A DNA stretch of 64,000 bases from Enterocloster hominis (ex Liu et al. 2021) (lineage in GTDB: Bacteria > Bacillota > Clostridia > Lachnospirales > Lachnospiraceae): NCBI GenBank assembly GCA_014385265.1, contig JACRTJ010000018.1:62001-126000 (forward strand), written 5' to 3'. Made by a program: the position numbers and the translations under genes. This document shows, in pieces, positions 1 to 8,964 of the stretch. The number at the start of each line of letters is the position of its first letter. The first letter of the stretch is position 1. Under the pieces are notes generated by a model, which did no database searches, had not been told where the DNA came from, and was given only the letters and a program-made list of their open reading frames with translations.

Positions 1-1
1 A

Positions 2-484
2 TTCATCATCCAGAAATGTGTGGAACTGGGCGTCTCCCGGATCGTACCAGTGGAAATGGCCCGGTCGGTGGTAAAGCTGGATAAGAAGAAGGAAGAGGCA
101 AAAAGGAAGCGCTGGCAGGGCATTTCCGAAAGCGCCGCCAAGCAGTCCAAAAGGATGATCGTTCCAGAGATCGGACCGGTCCTTTCTTATAAGGAAGCGG
201 TGGCTGAGGCGGCTTCCATGGACCTGTTCCTCCTGCCCTATGAGGATTCTGAAAGCCTTTCGGGAGCCGGAGGCATGGAGCTTACCAGAAGCCTGATCGG
301 AGGACTGGAGCCGGGAAAGAAATGCGCGGTGCTCATCGGTCCCGAGGGCGGCTTTTCCGATGGGGAAGTGGAGGCTGCCAGAAACGCCGGGGCCAGGACT
401 GTGACCCTGGGAAAGCGGATCTTAAGGACCGAGACGGCGGGGCTTTTTGTGCTTTCAGCCGTGGGGCTTCTTTTGGAGGATTGA
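2..484 (+). CDS. rsmE: 16S rRNA m3U1498 methyltransferase RsmE, 5'-truncated
   Basis: This is the C-terminal part of RsmE, which methylates N3 of U1498 of 16S rRNA using S-adenosylmethionine. The frame is open from base 2, so the true start lies outside the window. The visible 160 residues include KCVELGVSRIVP, the RW-(8)-AAKQSKR stretch, the SAM-site segment VLIGPEGGFSDGE and the terminal LGKRILRTETA segment, all typical of the trefoil-knot (SPOUT) fold. The stop lies 8 bases before the cysteine desulfurase start, which suggests co-transcription with the sulfur-transfer genes that follow. Confidence 0.93.
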   Translation, partial: FIIQKCVELGVSRIVPVEMARSVVKLDKKKEEAKRKRWQGISESAAKQSKRMIVPEIGPVLSYKEAVAEAASMDLFLLPYEDSESLSGAGGMELTRSLIGGLEPGKKCAVLIGPEGGFSDGEVEAARNAGARTVTLGKRILRTETAGLFVLSAVGLLLED

Positions 485-492
485 TTTTTTAA

Positions 493-1659
493 ATGGAAAA
501 CAGAAAAGAAGTATATTTTGACAATTCAGCCACGACCCGGGTCTTTGACAGTGTCCGGGACGTGATGGTGGAGGCCATGACCTCCGATTACGGCAATACC
601 TCCTCCAGACATATGAAGGGCGTGGAGGCGGAACGGTACATCCGGGAGGCCCGGGAGGAGATCGCAGGCTCCCTGAAGGTAAAGGAAAAGGAGATCGTTT
701 TTACCTCCGGCGGAACGGAGTCCAACAATATGGCCCTCATTGGCGCCGCTATGGCTGCCAGAAGAAAGGGAAACCATCTGATCACCACCTGCATCGAGCA
801 TGCGTCCGTCTATAATACCATGAGCTTCCTGGAGGAGCAGGGCTTCCGGATCACCTATCTTCCGGTGGATCAGGACGGGATCGTATCCCTGGACGCCCTG
901 CGGGAGGCCATCTGCGACGACACGATCCTGGTCTCCATCATGTATGTGAACAACGAAATGGGAGCCGTGGAGCCGGTGGCAGAGATCGGGAAGCTTATAA
1001 AGAGTATCCGTCCGGACATTTATTTCCATGTGGACGCCATCCAGGCCTACGGGAAATATGTGATCCGTCCCAAAAAAGAGGGCATCGATCTCATGTCCGT
1101 CAGCGGCCATAAGATCCACGGACCCAAGGGAGTGGGCTTTTTATATGTGGACGAAAAGGTCCGGATCAAGCCCATCATCTTTGGCGGCGGCCAGCAGAAG
1201 GGAATGCGCTCGGGGACAGAAAACGTTCCGGGCTGCGCCGGTCTGGGCATGGCTGTCAGGGAGATCTATAAGGACCATGACGAAAGGGTGGAGCGTCTGT
1301 ACGCCTTAAAGGACCGTCTGGTCCAGGGGCTTTCCAGCCTGGAGGGGGTAACGGTCCACGGACGGACCGGCAGGGATTCGGCCCCCCAGATCGTCAGCGC
1401 CGGCTTTGAGGGCGTAAGGGCAGAGGTGCTTTTACATGCCCTGGAGGACCGGGGGATCTACGTTTCCTCCGGCTCTGCCTGCTCCTCCAATCATCCGGGG
1501 GTCTCCGGAACCCTGAGAGGGATCGGAGTCAGGGAATCCCTGCTGGATTCCACCCTGCGTTTTTCCTTTGGCGTGTTCAACACGGAGGACGAGGTGGATT
1601 ACTGTCTGGAGGTCCTGCGGGAGCTCCTTCCAGTGCTCCGCAGATACCGGAGGGCTTAA
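493..1659 (+). CDS. Cysteine desulfurase (NifS/IscS-like)
   Basis: This is a PLP-dependent cysteine desulfurase of 388 residues that takes sulfur from L-cysteine as a protein persulfide. Visible marks are the N-terminal YFDNSATTR, the SGGTESNN phosphate-binding turn, the PLP lysine in SGHKIHGPKG (about K207) and the catalytic cysteine in SSGSACSSN (about C330). A GGAGG lies 14 bases before the ATG. It is followed 46 bases later by thiI, so it probably supplies persulfide sulfur for 4-thiouridine in tRNA and perhaps for thiamine. A role in general Fe-S assembly cannot be excluded. The class-I NifS-like type is clear; the exact paralogue is not. Confidence 0.93.
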   Translation: MENRKEVYFDNSATTRVFDSVRDVMVEAMTSDYGNTSSRHMKGVEAERYIREAREEIAGSLKVKEKEIVFTSGGTESNNMALIGAAMAARRKGNHLITTCIEHASVYNTMSFLEEQGFRITYLPVDQDGIVSLDALREAICDDTILVSIMYVNNEMGAVEPVAEIGKLIKSIRPDIYFHVDAIQAYGKYVIRPKKEGIDLMSVSGHKIHGPKGVGFLYVDEKVRIKPIIFGGGQQKGMRSGTENVPGCAGLGMAVREIYKDHDERVERLYALKDRLVQGLSSLEGVTVHGRTGRDSAPQIVSAGFEGVRAEVLLHALEDRGIYVSSGSACSSNHPGVSGTLRGIGVRESLLDSTLRFSFGVFNTEDEVDYCLEVLRELLPVLRRYRRA

Positions 1660-1705
1660 GAGCCAGAAGAACAGAAAATCAGATTTACAGAACAGAAGGA
1701 GAAAT

Positions 1706-2887
1706 ATGAATTACAGATCCTTTCTTATTAAATATGCAGAGATCGGCGTCAAGGGAAAGAACCGTTATCTTTTTGAGGACGCCCTGGTAAAGCAGATCCA
1801 CCACCGGCTGAAGCGGCTGGAGGGCGGCTTTACAGTAACAAAGGAAGCCGGGCGTATTTACGCCGAGGCCAGTGAAGCCTTTGATTTTGACGAGGTGGTA
1901 AACGCCCTGCAGCACGTGTTCGGAATCGTGGGCATCTGCCCCATGCTGCAGATCGAGGACAACGGCTATGAAGATCTGAAGGCCCAGGTGGTGCGGTACA
2001 TCGGCGAGGCCTATGAAAACAAAAACTTTACCTTTAAGGTGGTGGCCCGCCGGGGAAACAAGCAGTATCCGGTGGTGTCTGACCAGATCAACAGGGACCT
2101 GGGCGAGGTGATCTTAAACGCGTATCCGGAGACCCGGGTGGACGTGCATAACCCGGACGTTCTCCTGCGGGTGGAGGTGCGCCATAAGATCAATATCTTT
2201 TCCGAGACCATCCCTGGTCCCGGGGGAATGCCCATCGGAACGGCCGGGAAGGCCATGCTCCTGCTTTCCGGCGGCATTGACAGTCCGGTGGCAGGGTACA
2301 TGGTGGCCAAGCGCGGCGTGACCCTGGAGGCGACCTATTTCCATGCGCCGCCCTATACCAGCGAGCGGGCCAAGCAGAAGGTGGTGGACCTGGCGAAGCT
2401 GGTGGCAAAGTACACGGGCCCCATTAAGCTGAATGTGGTGAATTTCACCGATATCCAGCTTTATATCTATGACCAGTGCCCCCATGATGAGCTGACCATC
2501 ATCATGCGCCGCTATATGATGCGGATCGCGGAAGCCATTGCAAAAGAGTCCGACTGCCTGGCATTGATCACCGGCGAGAGCATCGGCCAGGTGGCTTCCC
2601 AGACGTTACAGTCCTTAGGTGTGACCAACGCAGTCTGCGAACTTCCGGTGATGCGGCCGCTGATCGCCTTTGACAAGCAGGATATCGTGGATATTTCCTT
2701 AAAGATCGACACCTATGAGACCTCTGTCCTCCCCTATGAGGACTGCTGCACGATTTTCGTGGCCAAGCATCCGGTGACAAAGCCGAACCTTAAGAGGATC
2801 GAGATGTCAGAGACAAAGCTTTCTGAAAAGATCGATGAAATGGTGAAGACGGCCATTGAGACCAGGGAAGTGATCCGCTGTATTTAA
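1706..2887 (+). CDS. thiI: tRNA 4-thiouridine synthase ThiI (short form)
   Basis: ThiI adenylates U8 of tRNA and replaces its oxygen with sulfur, giving 4-thiouridine; in some species it also feeds thiazole synthesis. The 393-residue protein has a ferredoxin-like and THUMP region (about 1-165) and a PP-loop pyrophosphatase domain with LLLSGGIDSPVAG. There is no C-terminal rhodanese domain, as is usual in Gram-positives, where a dedicated cysteine desulfurase does the sulfur relay; the gene just upstream fits that role. I chose the ATG at 1706 because AGAAGGAGA sits 5 bases before it. The frame stays open further upstream, into the preceding gene. Confidence 0.95.
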   Translation: MNYRSFLIKYAEIGVKGKNRYLFEDALVKQIHHRLKRLEGGFTVTKEAGRIYAEASEAFDFDEVVNALQHVFGIVGICPMLQIEDNGYEDLKAQVVRYIGEAYENKNFTFKVVARRGNKQYPVVSDQINRDLGEVILNAYPETRVDVHNPDVLLRVEVRHKINIFSETIPGPGGMPIGTAGKAMLLLSGGIDSPVAGYMVAKRGVTLEATYFHAPPYTSERAKQKVVDLAKLVAKYTGPIKLNVVNFTDIQLYIYDQCPHDELTIIMRRYMMRIAEAIAKESDCLALITGESIGQVASQTLQSLGVTNAVCELPVMRPLIAFDKQDIVDISLKIDTYETSVLPYEDCCTIFVAKHPVTKPNLKRIEMSETKLSEKIDEMVKTAIETREVIRCI

Positions 2888-2923
2888 AACAAAAACTGCC
2901 CGGAGCGGACCGCTTCCGGGCAG
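2886..2923 (-). terminator. Rho-independent terminator of the HPr-like gene
   Basis: A near-perfect hairpin with outer arms CTGCCCGGA and TCCGGGCAG and inner arms GCGG/CCGC lies at 2896-2923. Read on the minus strand it is followed by TTTTTGTTTT, so it terminates the minus-strand HPr-like gene. The plus-strand side has no clear T run, but the stem may also slow transcription leaving thiI. Confidence 0.8.
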
Positions 2924-2935
2924 ACTTTAAAGGGC

Positions 2936-3172
2936 TTATGATTCCACGATATACGGGGCCAGTACGGTAAGGATCTCCTCAGCGTCTCCCTCCGCGTGGA
3001 TATTTAAGTCGATGGGTCTGGAAAGATCCAGGCTGAAGATGCCCATGATGGATTTGGCATCGATCACATAGCGGCCGGAGATCAGGTCGAAATCGGTATC
3101 AAACTTCGTCAGGTCGTTTACAAAAGACTTAACTTTATCGATGGAGTTCAAAGAAATTTTAACGGTTTTCAT
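2936..3172 (-). CDS. HPr/Crh-like protein without the phosphocarrier histidine
   Basis: This 78-residue protein has the HPr fold signature around regulatory serine 46 (IDAKSIMGIFSLDL). The region that holds the phosphorylated histidine in HPr (consensus GLHARPA) reads SLNSIDKVKS and has no histidine. It therefore cannot take phosphate from Enzyme I as HPr does. Bacillus Crh, which also lacks His15 but is phosphorylated on Ser46 by HPr kinase, is the closest known analogue, so a regulatory role in carbon control is inferred. The ATG at 3172 is preceded by GGGAGG at 8 bases, and I prefer it to an upstream in-frame ATG. The gene is monocistronic, with its own terminator. Confidence 0.82.
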   Translation of the reverse strand: MKTVKISLNSIDKVKSFVNDLTKFDTDFDLISGRYVIDAKSIMGIFSLDLSRPIDLNIHAEGDAEEILTVLAPYIVES

Positions 3173-3308
3173 GTTAAAGTCCTCCCAGTTCATTATATAG
3201 ATAAATTACGTTCTTATATTCATACTAAATGGACATCCCGCAAAAGTCAAGAGCCAGATTGCATGAAAATCGGGAATGCATGATTGAATTTAGACAGGAG
3301 AGAAGAAA

Positions 3309-4631
3309 ATGAGAAAAGCTGCACTCCATAACCTGGGCTGCAAGGTCAATTCCTATGAGACAGAGGCCATGCAGCAGCTTTTAGAGGCTGCCGGCTACCA
3401 GATCGTGGATTTTGAGGAAAAGGCTGACGTTTATATCATCAACACCTGCTCCGTCACCAATGTGGCGGATAAAAAATCCCGCCAGATGCTCCACCGGGCC
3501 AAGGCGAAAAATCCGGAAGCCCTTGTGGTGGCTGCGGGCTGCTATGCCCAGGCGGCTGGAGAAAAGCTCCTGGATGATACGGCCATCGACCTGGTCATCG
3601 GAAATAATAAGAAGGCGGAGCTGGTGCAGCTTCTGGAGGAGCGGCTGGCTGGACGGGAGCCCCAGGACGCGGTCATCGATATTTCCGCAGCCCAGGAATA
3701 TGAAGCGCTCCACATTGAACGCCAGGCAGACCATACCAGGGCCTTTATCAAGGTGCAGGACGGATGCAACCAGTTCTGCAGCTATTGTATCATTCCCTAC
3801 ACCCGGGGACGGGTCAGGAGCCGCCGGCCGGAGGATGTGGAAGAGGAGGTTAGGACCCTGGCAGAAAAGGGATACCAGGAGATCGTCTTAACAGGCATTC
3901 ACTTAAGCTCCTATGGCACAGACTTTAAGGAGGAGCCCCAGGACCTTCTGGAGCTGACAAAGCGGCTCCACCAGATCCCTGGCGTGAAGCGGATCCGGTT
4001 CGGTTCCCTGGAGCCCAGGCTGATCACCGAGGAATTTGTACGGGAGCTCTCTGCCATGGAAAAGATCTGCCCCCACTTCCATTTATCCCTGCAGAGCGGC
4101 TGCGACGCTACCTTAAAGCGCATGAACCGCCACTATACCTGTGAGGACTATTTATACCGGTGCGGGATCTTAAGAAAATATTTCAGGGATCCGGCCATTA
4201 CCACTGACGTGATCGTGGGCTTTCCGGGAGAGACAGATGAGGAATTTGCAGAGACAAAGAAATTCCTGGAAACGGTCCATTTTTACGAGATGCATGTATT
4301 CAAATATTCGAGACGGGCGGGGACCCGGGCGGACCGGATGCCGGACCAGGTGCCGGAGCCGGTAAAGACGAAGCGGAGCGCAGAGCTTCTGGCCCTGGAG
4401 AAGGAGATGTCAAAGGCGTACCGGGCCTCCTTCCTGGGAAGGGAGACGGAGGTCCTTATGGAGGAGCCTGTGGAGATAGGCGGAGCCCGGTACATGGTGG
4501 GCCATACAAAGGAATATGTAAAGGCCGCTGTGCCGGAAGCTGGCGGAAAAAACTGCTTTGTCCGGGGAGTGTTAAAAGAATTCCTGACAGATGAGATCAT
4601 TTATCTTGCAGAAAATCCGGATTTGGGGTAA
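3309..4631 (+). CDS. mtaB: tRNA t6A37 methylthiotransferase MtaB
   Basis: MtaB is a radical-SAM enzyme that adds a methylthio group to C2 of N6-threonylcarbamoyl-adenosine 37 of tRNAs reading ANN codons. The 440 residues contain the N-terminal UPF0004 domain with its three cluster cysteines (LGCKVN, NTCSVT, AGCYAQ), the radical-SAM motif CNQFCSYC (about residue 155) and a C-terminal TRAM domain. Full family length is present. GGAGAGAAGA lies just before the ATG. It heads the long operon that continues through ireB, ruvX, fur and RNase J. Confidence 0.95.
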   Translation: MRKAALHNLGCKVNSYETEAMQQLLEAAGYQIVDFEEKADVYIINTCSVTNVADKKSRQMLHRAKAKNPEALVVAAGCYAQAAGEKLLDDTAIDLVIGNNKKAELVQLLEERLAGREPQDAVIDISAAQEYEALHIERQADHTRAFIKVQDGCNQFCSYCIIPYTRGRVRSRRPEDVEEEVRTLAEKGYQEIVLTGIHLSSYGTDFKEEPQDLLELTKRLHQIPGVKRIRFGSLEPRLITEEFVRELSAMEKICPHFHLSLQSGCDATLKRMNRHYTCEDYLYRCGILRKYFRDPAITTDVIVGFPGETDEEFAETKKFLETVHFYEMHVFKYSRRAGTRADRMPDQVPEPVKTKRSAELLALEKEMSKAYRASFLGRETEVLMEEPVEIGGARYMVGHTKEYVKAAVPEAGGKNCFVRGVLKEFLTDEIIYLAENPDLG

Positions 4632-4667
4632 AATAAGGAATAGCAACTAAAGGACGTGAGGACATTT

Positions 4668-4931
4668 ATGGGCGATATCAGCAACACACAGTATTTCAGG
4701 GCAGTACAGGAAGAAAAGAAGATGGAGGTCAGCCAGGTCCTTCGGGAGGTTTACGAGGCTCTGACTGAAAAGGGATATAACCCCATCAACCAGATCGTAG
4801 GCTATATCATGTCTGGAGATCCGACGTATATCACCAGTCATAAAAGCGCCAGAAGCCTGATCATGAAGGTGGAGCGGGACGAGATCTTAGAGGAATTGAT
4901 GGAAAATTACATCAATACGAGACTGAAATAG
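4668..4931 (+). CDS. ireB: IreB family regulatory phosphoprotein
   Basis: This is a small 87-residue protein of the IreB (DUF965) family. In Enterococcus it is a substrate of the Ser/Thr kinase IreK and modulates intrinsic cephalosporin resistance. The start [10 protein letters not shown] and the segment [20 protein letters not shown] match the family. The ATG at 4668 is favoured over a GTG 12 bases upstream because the family starts here and GTGAGGA supplies a ribosome site. It lies between mtaB and ruvX, a conserved clostridial order. Confidence 0.92.
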   Translation: MGDISNTQYFRAVQEEKKMEVSQVLREVYEALTEKGYNPINQIVGYIMSGDPTYITSHKSARSLIMKVERDEILEELMENYINTRLK

Positions 4932-5021
4932 ACAAAATGGCGGAAGCCAGAAAAGAACCATAGGGGGAAAGCGGCAGAACAGTTGGGGGATATGGGGCCA
5001 GCTGATTTTGTCGTGGAGAAA

Positions 5022-5456
5022 ATGAGGATACTTGGACTTGATTTCGGATCCAGGACCGTGGGGGTGGCCGTAAGCGATGAGCTGCTTTTAACGGCCCAGG
5101 GACTGGAGACCATCGAACGGAAAGATGAGAATAAGCTGAGAAAGACCTGCGCCAGGATCGAGGAGATCATAAAGGAATACGGCGTGGAGGAGATCGTGCT
5201 GGGACTCCCGAAAAATATGAACAATACCGAGGGAGACCGGGTGGAGAAAACAAAGGAATTTAAAGAGATGCTGGAGCGCCGGACCGGGCTTCTGGTGACG
5301 CTCTGGGATGAGCGCCTTACGACAGTTGCTGCAGAAAAGGTCTTGATGGAATCCGGGGTACGGAGAGAGAACAGGAAAGCCGTCATCGACAAGGTGGCTG
5401 CCTGTTTGATCCTCCAGGGGTATCTGGATCACCATGGCCGGACCGTTACGAAATAG
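5022..5456 (+). CDS. ruvX: RuvX/YqgF Holliday-junction resolvase-like nuclease
   Basis: This 144-residue RNase H-fold protein is of the YqgF type, with proposed roles as a Holliday-junction resolvase and in processing the 5' end of 16S rRNA. The N-terminal [17 protein letters not shown] carries the first catalytic aspartate, and the motifs [14 protein letters not shown] and LWDERLTT are also present. The ATG at 5022, 4 bases after GGAG, gives the standard family length; an upstream in-frame ATG would add 13 atypical residues. Confidence 0.93.
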   Translation: MRILGLDFGSRTVGVAVSDELLLTAQGLETIERKDENKLRKTCARIEEIIKEYGVEEIVLGLPKNMNNTEGDRVEKTKEFKEMLERRTGLLVTLWDERLTTVAAEKVLMESGVRRENRKAVIDKVAACLILQGYLDHHGRTVTK

Positions 5457-5466
5457 GAGAGAAAAA

Positions 5467-5739
5467 ATGGAAGAAAGAAAGATCACGCTGGTGGACGACG
5501 AGCAGACCCTGGAATTTTACGTGCTGGAAGAGACAAAATTAAACGGATCAGATTATCTGCTGGTGACGGACGCCGAGGATGAGGAGGAAGAGGCCGACTG
5601 CTATATCTTAAAGGATATGTCCAGGGAGGGAGAGGCCGACGCTCTTTATGAATTTGTGGAGGATGAAGCGGAGTTAGAGGGCCTTATGAAGATCTTTGAG
5701 GAGCTTCTGGACGACGTGGACATTGAGACAAAGGAATAG
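5467..5739 (+). CDS. DUF1292 family acidic protein
   Basis: This 90-residue, strongly acidic protein belongs to the DUF1292 (YrzB-like) family, which sits between ruvX and fur in many Firmicutes. It opens MEERKITLVDDEQTLEFYVL and has the internal segment YLLVTDAEDEEEEADCYILK. Its function is not established. The ATG at 5467 follows AGGAGAGAAAA. The 10-base spacing from ruvX and 11-base spacing to fur indicate a single transcript. Confidence 0.88.
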   Translation: MEERKITLVDDEQTLEFYVLEETKLNGSDYLLVTDAEDEEEEADCYILKDMSREGEADALYEFVEDEAELEGLMKIFEELLDDVDIETKE

Positions 5740-5750
5740 GAAGTTATTTC

Positions 5751-6218
5751 ATGAACGAAGAAAAGGTAAAGGATCTTTTGCGGGAAAAGGGGCTTAAGGT
5801 TACCAGCCAGCGGCTCATGGTCTTAAATATCCTGAGTGCCCACGGGGACGAGCACCTGACGGTGGAGGAGATCTATGACCTGGCAAAAGAGGAAAGCCCG
5901 GAGATCGGGCTTGCAACCATATACAGGACCGTACAGGTCCTTCTGGAACTGCATGTGATCGAAAAGGTCACCTTTGACGACGGTTTCGCCCGGTATGAGC
6001 TGAACGGAGAAGAGACGGGATCGGGCCACCGCCATCACCATGCCATCTGTACCCAGTGCGGGAAGGTGTATTCCCTGGAGACGGATCTTCTGGACACTTT
6101 GGAAAAGCAGGTGTTCGAGAGTCTGGGCTTTGAGGTTACGGACCATGAGGTAAAGCTGTATGGCCTTTGCAGCGCGTGCAGAAGAAAAGCGCAGAACGCA
6201 ATGGAGGTTAAAACTTGA
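5751..6218 (+). CDS. Fur/PerR family metal-dependent repressor
   Basis: This is a 155-residue Fur-family transcription factor. The N-terminal winged helix is recognisable in LKVTSQRLMVLNILSAHG and ATIYRTVQVL. The C-terminal metal-binding and dimerisation region has HRHHHAICTQCGK and CSAC, the second CxxC pair of the structural zinc site. Whether it senses iron, peroxide or zinc cannot be told from this reading; PerR-type or Fur-type are both possible. Its stop overlaps the TTG start of the next gene by 4 bases, so it is translationally coupled to RNase J. Confidence 0.9.
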   Translation: MNEEKVKDLLREKGLKVTSQRLMVLNILSAHGDEHLTVEEIYDLAKEESPEIGLATIYRTVQVLLELHVIEKVTFDDGFARYELNGEETGSGHRHHHAICTQCGKVYSLETDLLDTLEKQVFESLGFEVTDHEVKLYGLCSACRRKAQNAMEVKT

Positions 6219-7891
6219 AGAACGCAAACAAAGACAATAAGAACTGCAAAGTAAAGATCATCCCCCTGGGAGGTCTGGAGCAGATCGGAATGAACATGAC
6301 TGCCATCGAATATGAGGACAGCATCATCGTCATGGACTGCGGCCTGGCCTTCCCCAGCGATGATATGCTGGGCATTGACCTGGTGATCCCGGACGTGACG
6401 TATCTGACGGACAATATTGACAAAGTAAAGGGCTTTGTGATCACCCATGGACACGAGGACCATATCGGAGCCATCCCCTATGTGCTTAAAATGGTCAACG
6501 CTCCGGTCTACGGGACAAAATTGACCATCGGGCTCATTGACCATAAATTAAAAGAACACAATATGCTGAAAAACGTGAAGCGCAAGGTGGTAAAGCACGG
6601 CCAGTCCGTGAACCTGGGCTGCTTCCGTGTGGAATTTATCAAGATGAACCACAGCATCGAGGACGCCGCAGCCCTGGCAGTATTTACGCCGGCAGGCATC
6701 CTTTTAAATACCGGAGACTTTAAGATCGACTATACACCTGTATTTGGAGACGTGACAGATCTCCAGAGGCTGGCGGAGCTGGGGAAAAAGGGCGTTTTAG
6801 CCCTTATGTGCGATTCCACCAACGCCATCAGAAAGGGCTTCACCATGTCCGAGCGGACTGTGGGAAAGACCTTTGACGCGATCTTTGCAGAGCACACCCA
6901 GAACCGGATCATCGTGGCGACCTTCGCTTCCAACGTGGACCGGGTGCAGCAGGTTATCAACTCAGCCTGCAAGTACGGAAGAAAGGTGGTCATCGAGGGC
7001 CGCAGCATGGTGAACGTCATCGGGACGGCCCAGGAGCTGGGATACATCAACATCCCCGACGGCACGCTCATCGATATCGAGCAGTTAAAGAATTATAAGG
7101 AAGAGGACACGGTGCTCATCACCACAGGAAGCCAGGGAGAGTCCATGGCGGCCTTATCCAGAATGGCCTCCTCCCTGCACCGGAAGGTGTCCATCACACC
7201 GAGAGACGTGGTGATCTTAAGCTCCACGCCCATTCCGGGAAATGAAAAGGCAGTGGCAAGGGTCATCAACGAGCTTTCCATGAAGGGAGCGAAGGTGATC
7301 TCCCAGGATACCCATGTATCGGGCCATGCCTGCCAGGAGGAGATCAAGCTGATCTATTCCCTGGTGCATCCCAAATATGCCATCCCCATCCATGGTGAAT
7401 TCCGCCACAGGATGGCCCAGAAGGAACTGGCAGAATCCCTGGGGATCCCCAAGGAAAACATCATGATGCTCCATACGGGCGATGTGCTGGAGATCGGCGA
7501 GGAGAGCGCCCAGGTCATCGACCATGTCCAGTCCGGCGGTGTCCTGGTGGACGGCCTTGGAGTGGGAGATGTGGGAAACATCGTTTTAAGAGACCGCCAG
7601 AACCTGGCCCAGAACGGGATCATCATCGTGGTGCTGACCCTGGAGAAATACTCCAACCAGCTGCTTTCCGGACCGGATATCGTGTCCAGGGGCTTCGTTT
7701 ATGTGCGGGAGTCTGAGGACCTGATGGAGGAGGCCCAGGCCATTGTGGACCATGCCGTGGCTGACTGCCTGGAGCGGCACGTTTCCGACTGGGGCAAGAT
7801 CAAGAACATCATCCGCGACAGCTTAAGCGATTTCTTATGGAAGCGGATCAAGAGAAACCCGATGATCCTTCCGATCATCATGGAAGTATAA
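6215..7891 (+). CDS. rnj: Ribonuclease J
   Basis: Ribonuclease J is a metallo-beta-lactamase/beta-CASP nuclease with 5'-3' exonuclease and endonuclease activity in mRNA decay and rRNA maturation. The zinc motif HGHEDHIGAIPYVL is at about residues 75-88, followed by the beta-CASP motifs (CDSTNA, HVSGHA, HGEFRH). At 558 residues it is the usual length. The start is a TTG at 6215, supported by GGAGG 7 bases upstream and by the TTGA overlap with the fur stop codon. Confidence 0.94.
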   Translation: MKNANKDNKNCKVKIIPLGGLEQIGMNMTAIEYEDSIIVMDCGLAFPSDDMLGIDLVIPDVTYLTDNIDKVKGFVITHGHEDHIGAIPYVLKMVNAPVYGTKLTIGLIDHKLKEHNMLKNVKRKVVKHGQSVNLGCFRVEFIKMNHSIEDAAALAVFTPAGILLNTGDFKIDYTPVFGDVTDLQRLAELGKKGVLALMCDSTNAIRKGFTMSERTVGKTFDAIFAEHTQNRIIVATFASNVDRVQQVINSACKYGRKVVIEGRSMVNVIGTAQELGYINIPDGTLIDIEQLKNYKEEDTVLITTGSQGESMAALSRMASSLHRKVSITPRDVVILSSTPIPGNEKAVARVINELSMKGAKVISQDTHVSGHACQEEIKLIYSLVHPKYAIPIHGEFRHRMAQKELAESLGIPKENIMMLHTGDVLEIGEESAQVIDHVQSGGVLVDGLGVGDVGNIVLRDRQNLAQNGIIIVVLTLEKYSNQLLSGPDIVSRGFVYVRESEDLMEEAQAIVDHAVADCLERHVSDWGKIKNIIRDSLSDFLWKRIKRNPMILPIIMEV

Positions 7892-7924
7892 CGACCGTCC
7901 CAAAGGACGGGACAAAGGAGCCGT

Positions 7925-8308
7925 ATGAGCAAACTGACAAAGGAAATCAATAAGATCAGCCTGGCTGTCATCGGCATTTCCGGCCGCCTTGTGTTTTACG
8001 CCCTGGTGCTGGTGCTTCTGGTGCTGGGCGTCAGAAAAACGTATGAATTCGGCCATGATATTTTCTATGCCCCGGGAATGGAAGCACTCCCGGGGACGGA
8101 AAAGACTGTGACCCTGGACGGTACAGAGTCGGTGGCGGACGTGGGAAAGCTCCTGGAGGATGCCGGTCTGATCCGGGACCATGTGGCCTTTTCCATCCAG
8201 GCAAAATGCTACGATTATGAGGTGAAAAAGGGAAGCTTTTCCCTGAATACCTCCCAGAGCTCCAAGGAGATCATCAATATTTTGGACGAGGAGACGAAAA
8301 AGGAGTAA
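7925..8308 (+). CDS. Short MltG/YceG-like membrane protein
   Basis: This 127-residue protein has one N-terminal membrane helix (about residues 16-40) followed by a small extracytoplasmic domain. The segment VADVGKLLEDAGLIRDHVAFSIQAKCYDYEVKKGSFSLNTSQSS resembles the LysM-like N-terminal part of the endolytic transglycosylase MltG, here given only as a pattern match. The catalytic YceG domain is absent, so it is unlikely to cut peptidoglycan. Such short forms sit beside the TrmR-like gene in related clostridia. It overlaps the next start by one base (TAATG). Confidence 0.6.
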   Translation: MSKLTKEINKISLAVIGISGRLVFYALVLVLLVLGVRKTYEFGHDIFYAPGMEALPGTEKTVTLDGTESVADVGKLLEDAGLIRDHVAFSIQAKCYDYEVKKGSFSLNTSQSSKEIINILDEETKKE

Positions 8309-8964
8309 TGATCACTGACAGCAGGATCACAGATTATATCAATTCCCTGGATCCAGGAGACGGGGAGCTGTGCGACGGGATCGCCAGGGAGGCGGTCCGG
8401 TCCGGCGTGCCCATCGTCCGGCGGGAGACGGCGGCTCTTATAAAGACCATGCTCGCTTTAAAGAAGCCGGAGCGGATCCTGGAGGTGGGAACGGCTGTGG
8501 GCTATTCGGCTCTTTTAATGGCCCGGTCCATGCCGGAAACGGCACACATTACCACCATAGAAAAATACGAAAAGCGCATCCCCATTGCCCGTGAAAACTT
8601 TAAAAGGGCGGGGATGGAGGAAAAGATCACGCTGCTGGAGGGGGACGCGGGAGAGATCCTGGGATCCCTTTCCGGCTCCTTTGATTTTATCTTCATGGAT
8701 GCGGCCAAGGGCCAGTACGTCCACTGGCTGCCGGACGCCTTAAGACTTCTGGCCCCCGGCGGACTTTTAATGTCCGACAATGTGCTCCAGGATGGGACCA
8801 TTGTGGAGTCCAGGTACGCGGTGGAGCGCCGGGACCGGACCATCCATGTCCGGATGCGGGAATACCTTTATACTTTAAAACATATGAAAAATCTGGAGAC
8901 CGCCATCCTCCCCATCGGGGACGGGGTGGCCCTAAGCGTCCGGAAAGAAAGGGAAGACTCATGA
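8308..8964 (+). CDS. SAM-dependent O-methyltransferase, TrmR-like
   Basis: This is a 218-residue class I methyltransferase of the catechol-O-methyltransferase-like group. The SAM motif ILEVGTAVGYSALLMA and the acidic motif TIEKYEKR are clear, with FIFMDAAKGQY and SDNVL further on. Bacillus YrrM (TrmR), of the same family and with the same neighbour, methylates 5-hydroxyuridine at tRNA position 34 to 5-methoxyuridine. The U32-family gene next door makes the same role likely here, though a small-molecule substrate remains possible. Confidence 0.8.
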   Translation: MITDSRITDYINSLDPGDGELCDGIAREAVRSGVPIVRRETAALIKTMLALKKPERILEVGTAVGYSALLMARSMPETAHITTIEKYEKRIPIARENFKRAGMEEKITLLEGDAGEILGSLSGSFDFIFMDAAKGQYVHWLPDALRLLAPGGLLMSDNVLQDGTIVESRYAVERRDRTIHVRMREYLYTLKHMKNLETAILPIGDGVALSVRKEREDS

